Below, in pieces: positions 29,031 to 29,548 of a DNA stretch of 29,548 nt. A program made the position numbers and the translations under genes. Source of the stretch: Acanthaster planci (taxonomy: Eukaryota; Echinodermata; Asteroidea; Valvatida; Acanthasteridae); NCBI RefSeq assembly GCF_001949145.1, contig NW_019091467.1:881391-910938 (forward strand), in the 5' to 3' direction. The notes below the pieces were generated by a model. It saw nothing but the letters and a program-made list of their open reading frames with translations, had not been told where the DNA came from and did not search any database. The stretch's first letter is position 1; every line of letters begins with the position of its first letter.

Positions 29031-29517
29031 CACAGATCCAGTTCTGATCTTGTTTTTGAAAATTGAGAAAACTGCTTCTTAATATCAACATATTACATCT
29101 GCTGACATTACAATGACATTGTGGCGAAATTCACCCAGTTAAAAACATGAACGAACAATGTAAACAAAAATGGCAGTATGACAGAAATAGTGCTCCGTTG
29201 TCCCACAGCACTCACATACCCAAACTTACATAGTCCCAGCACGGCTGTGCAGCCTCGTATCCAAGGTCACACCAATGTCTTTTGCAGCCTCGTATCCAAG
29301 GTCACACCAATACAAAGAAGGGAAACGACACTTTCAATGCGTATACGCATAGGGTACATTACTGATGTACCATGGGAAACTTCGCTCATGTTCTTGCAAT
29401 CCAATATTTGTGTTTTTGTGGCATATCATGTGACTGATTCTTGTTCAATCAAAAAATCAGGAAATTCTACCCTGGTGTAACAAATAAAAATGTACAAATA
29501 CTCAGGACTCAATGCGG
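29031..29517 (+). repeat. Module E copy
   Basis: It has gttctgatcttgtttttg, gctgacattacaatgac, aacgaacaatgtaaac, cctcgtatccaaggtcac, gcatatcatgtgactg and gtgtaacaaataaaaatg. It follows the previous E after only 845 bp measured C to C. Confidence 0.7.
29249..29318. repeat. 35 bp tandem duplication
   Basis: gcagcctcgtatccaaggtc begins at 29249 and again at 29284, with caccaat after both. It is nearly identical, so it is a recent local event inside module E. Confidence 0.85.
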
Positions 29518-29548
29518 GGATGACAACAGACTTCCCCTGTGGATCAAC
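29518..29548 (+). repeat. Start of module C, cut by window end
   Basis: ggatgacaacagacttcccc and ctgtggatcaac are the first words of C. The array therefore continues to the right. Confidence 0.7.

Overview
The window looks like intergenic or intronic DNA of a metazoan, most likely a marine invertebrate. The reasons are an AT-rich base composition, frequent acatgta and accggt strings, no operon-like layout, no long intact ORF, and a mixture of retroelement relics, a SINE-like element, a MITE-like element and an RTE-type tail. An echinoderm or amphioxus-like genome is my guess, with low confidence. I see no intact protein-coding gene. Almost all open frames are chance frames across repeats.

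The dominant structure is a large, diverged, higher-order repeat array. I sort its pieces into five recurring modules and use my own labels. A is about 535 bp and often tandem. B runs to about 1.1 kb. E is about 0.6 to 0.7 kb, C about 0.35 to 0.45 kb and D about 0.3 to 0.4 kb. The typical order is E-C-D-A-(A)-B, and the right half shows a period of about 3.3 to 3.5 kb. Starts of module C lie at 9991, 18542, 21847, 25201, 28673 and 29518. Modules repeatedly carry a short TTTATTT core near their junctions. Boundaries are my alignments by eye and are good to roughly 20 to 50 bp.

Left part (1 to 14330): array modules are interrupted by four kinds of foreign DNA. These are a 2.3 kb GC-richer, minus-oriented relic with internal tandem repeats (1277-3612), a tRNA-derived SINE-like element (7830-8050), a candidate solo LTR (12621-13160), and unassigned DNA at 13481-14329.

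Middle (14330 to 17800): a minus-strand Ty3/gypsy retrotransposon relic with gag, protease, reverse transcriptase, RNase H and an integrase fragment in order. It carries stops, frameshifts, a lost protease active site and a large internal deletion. I found no LTR on either side.

Right part (17800 to 29548): the array resumes in its cleanest form. It contains two copies of a MITE-like element at the same site of module A, an unassigned block with a 33-codon CutA-like reading frame (20555-20656), G-run-rich DNA (27121-27340), an exon-like minus-strand segment (27839-28059) and a possible Penelope-like fragment (28145-28332). The insertions date the duplications: those shared by several module copies are older than the spread of the array, and those found once are younger.
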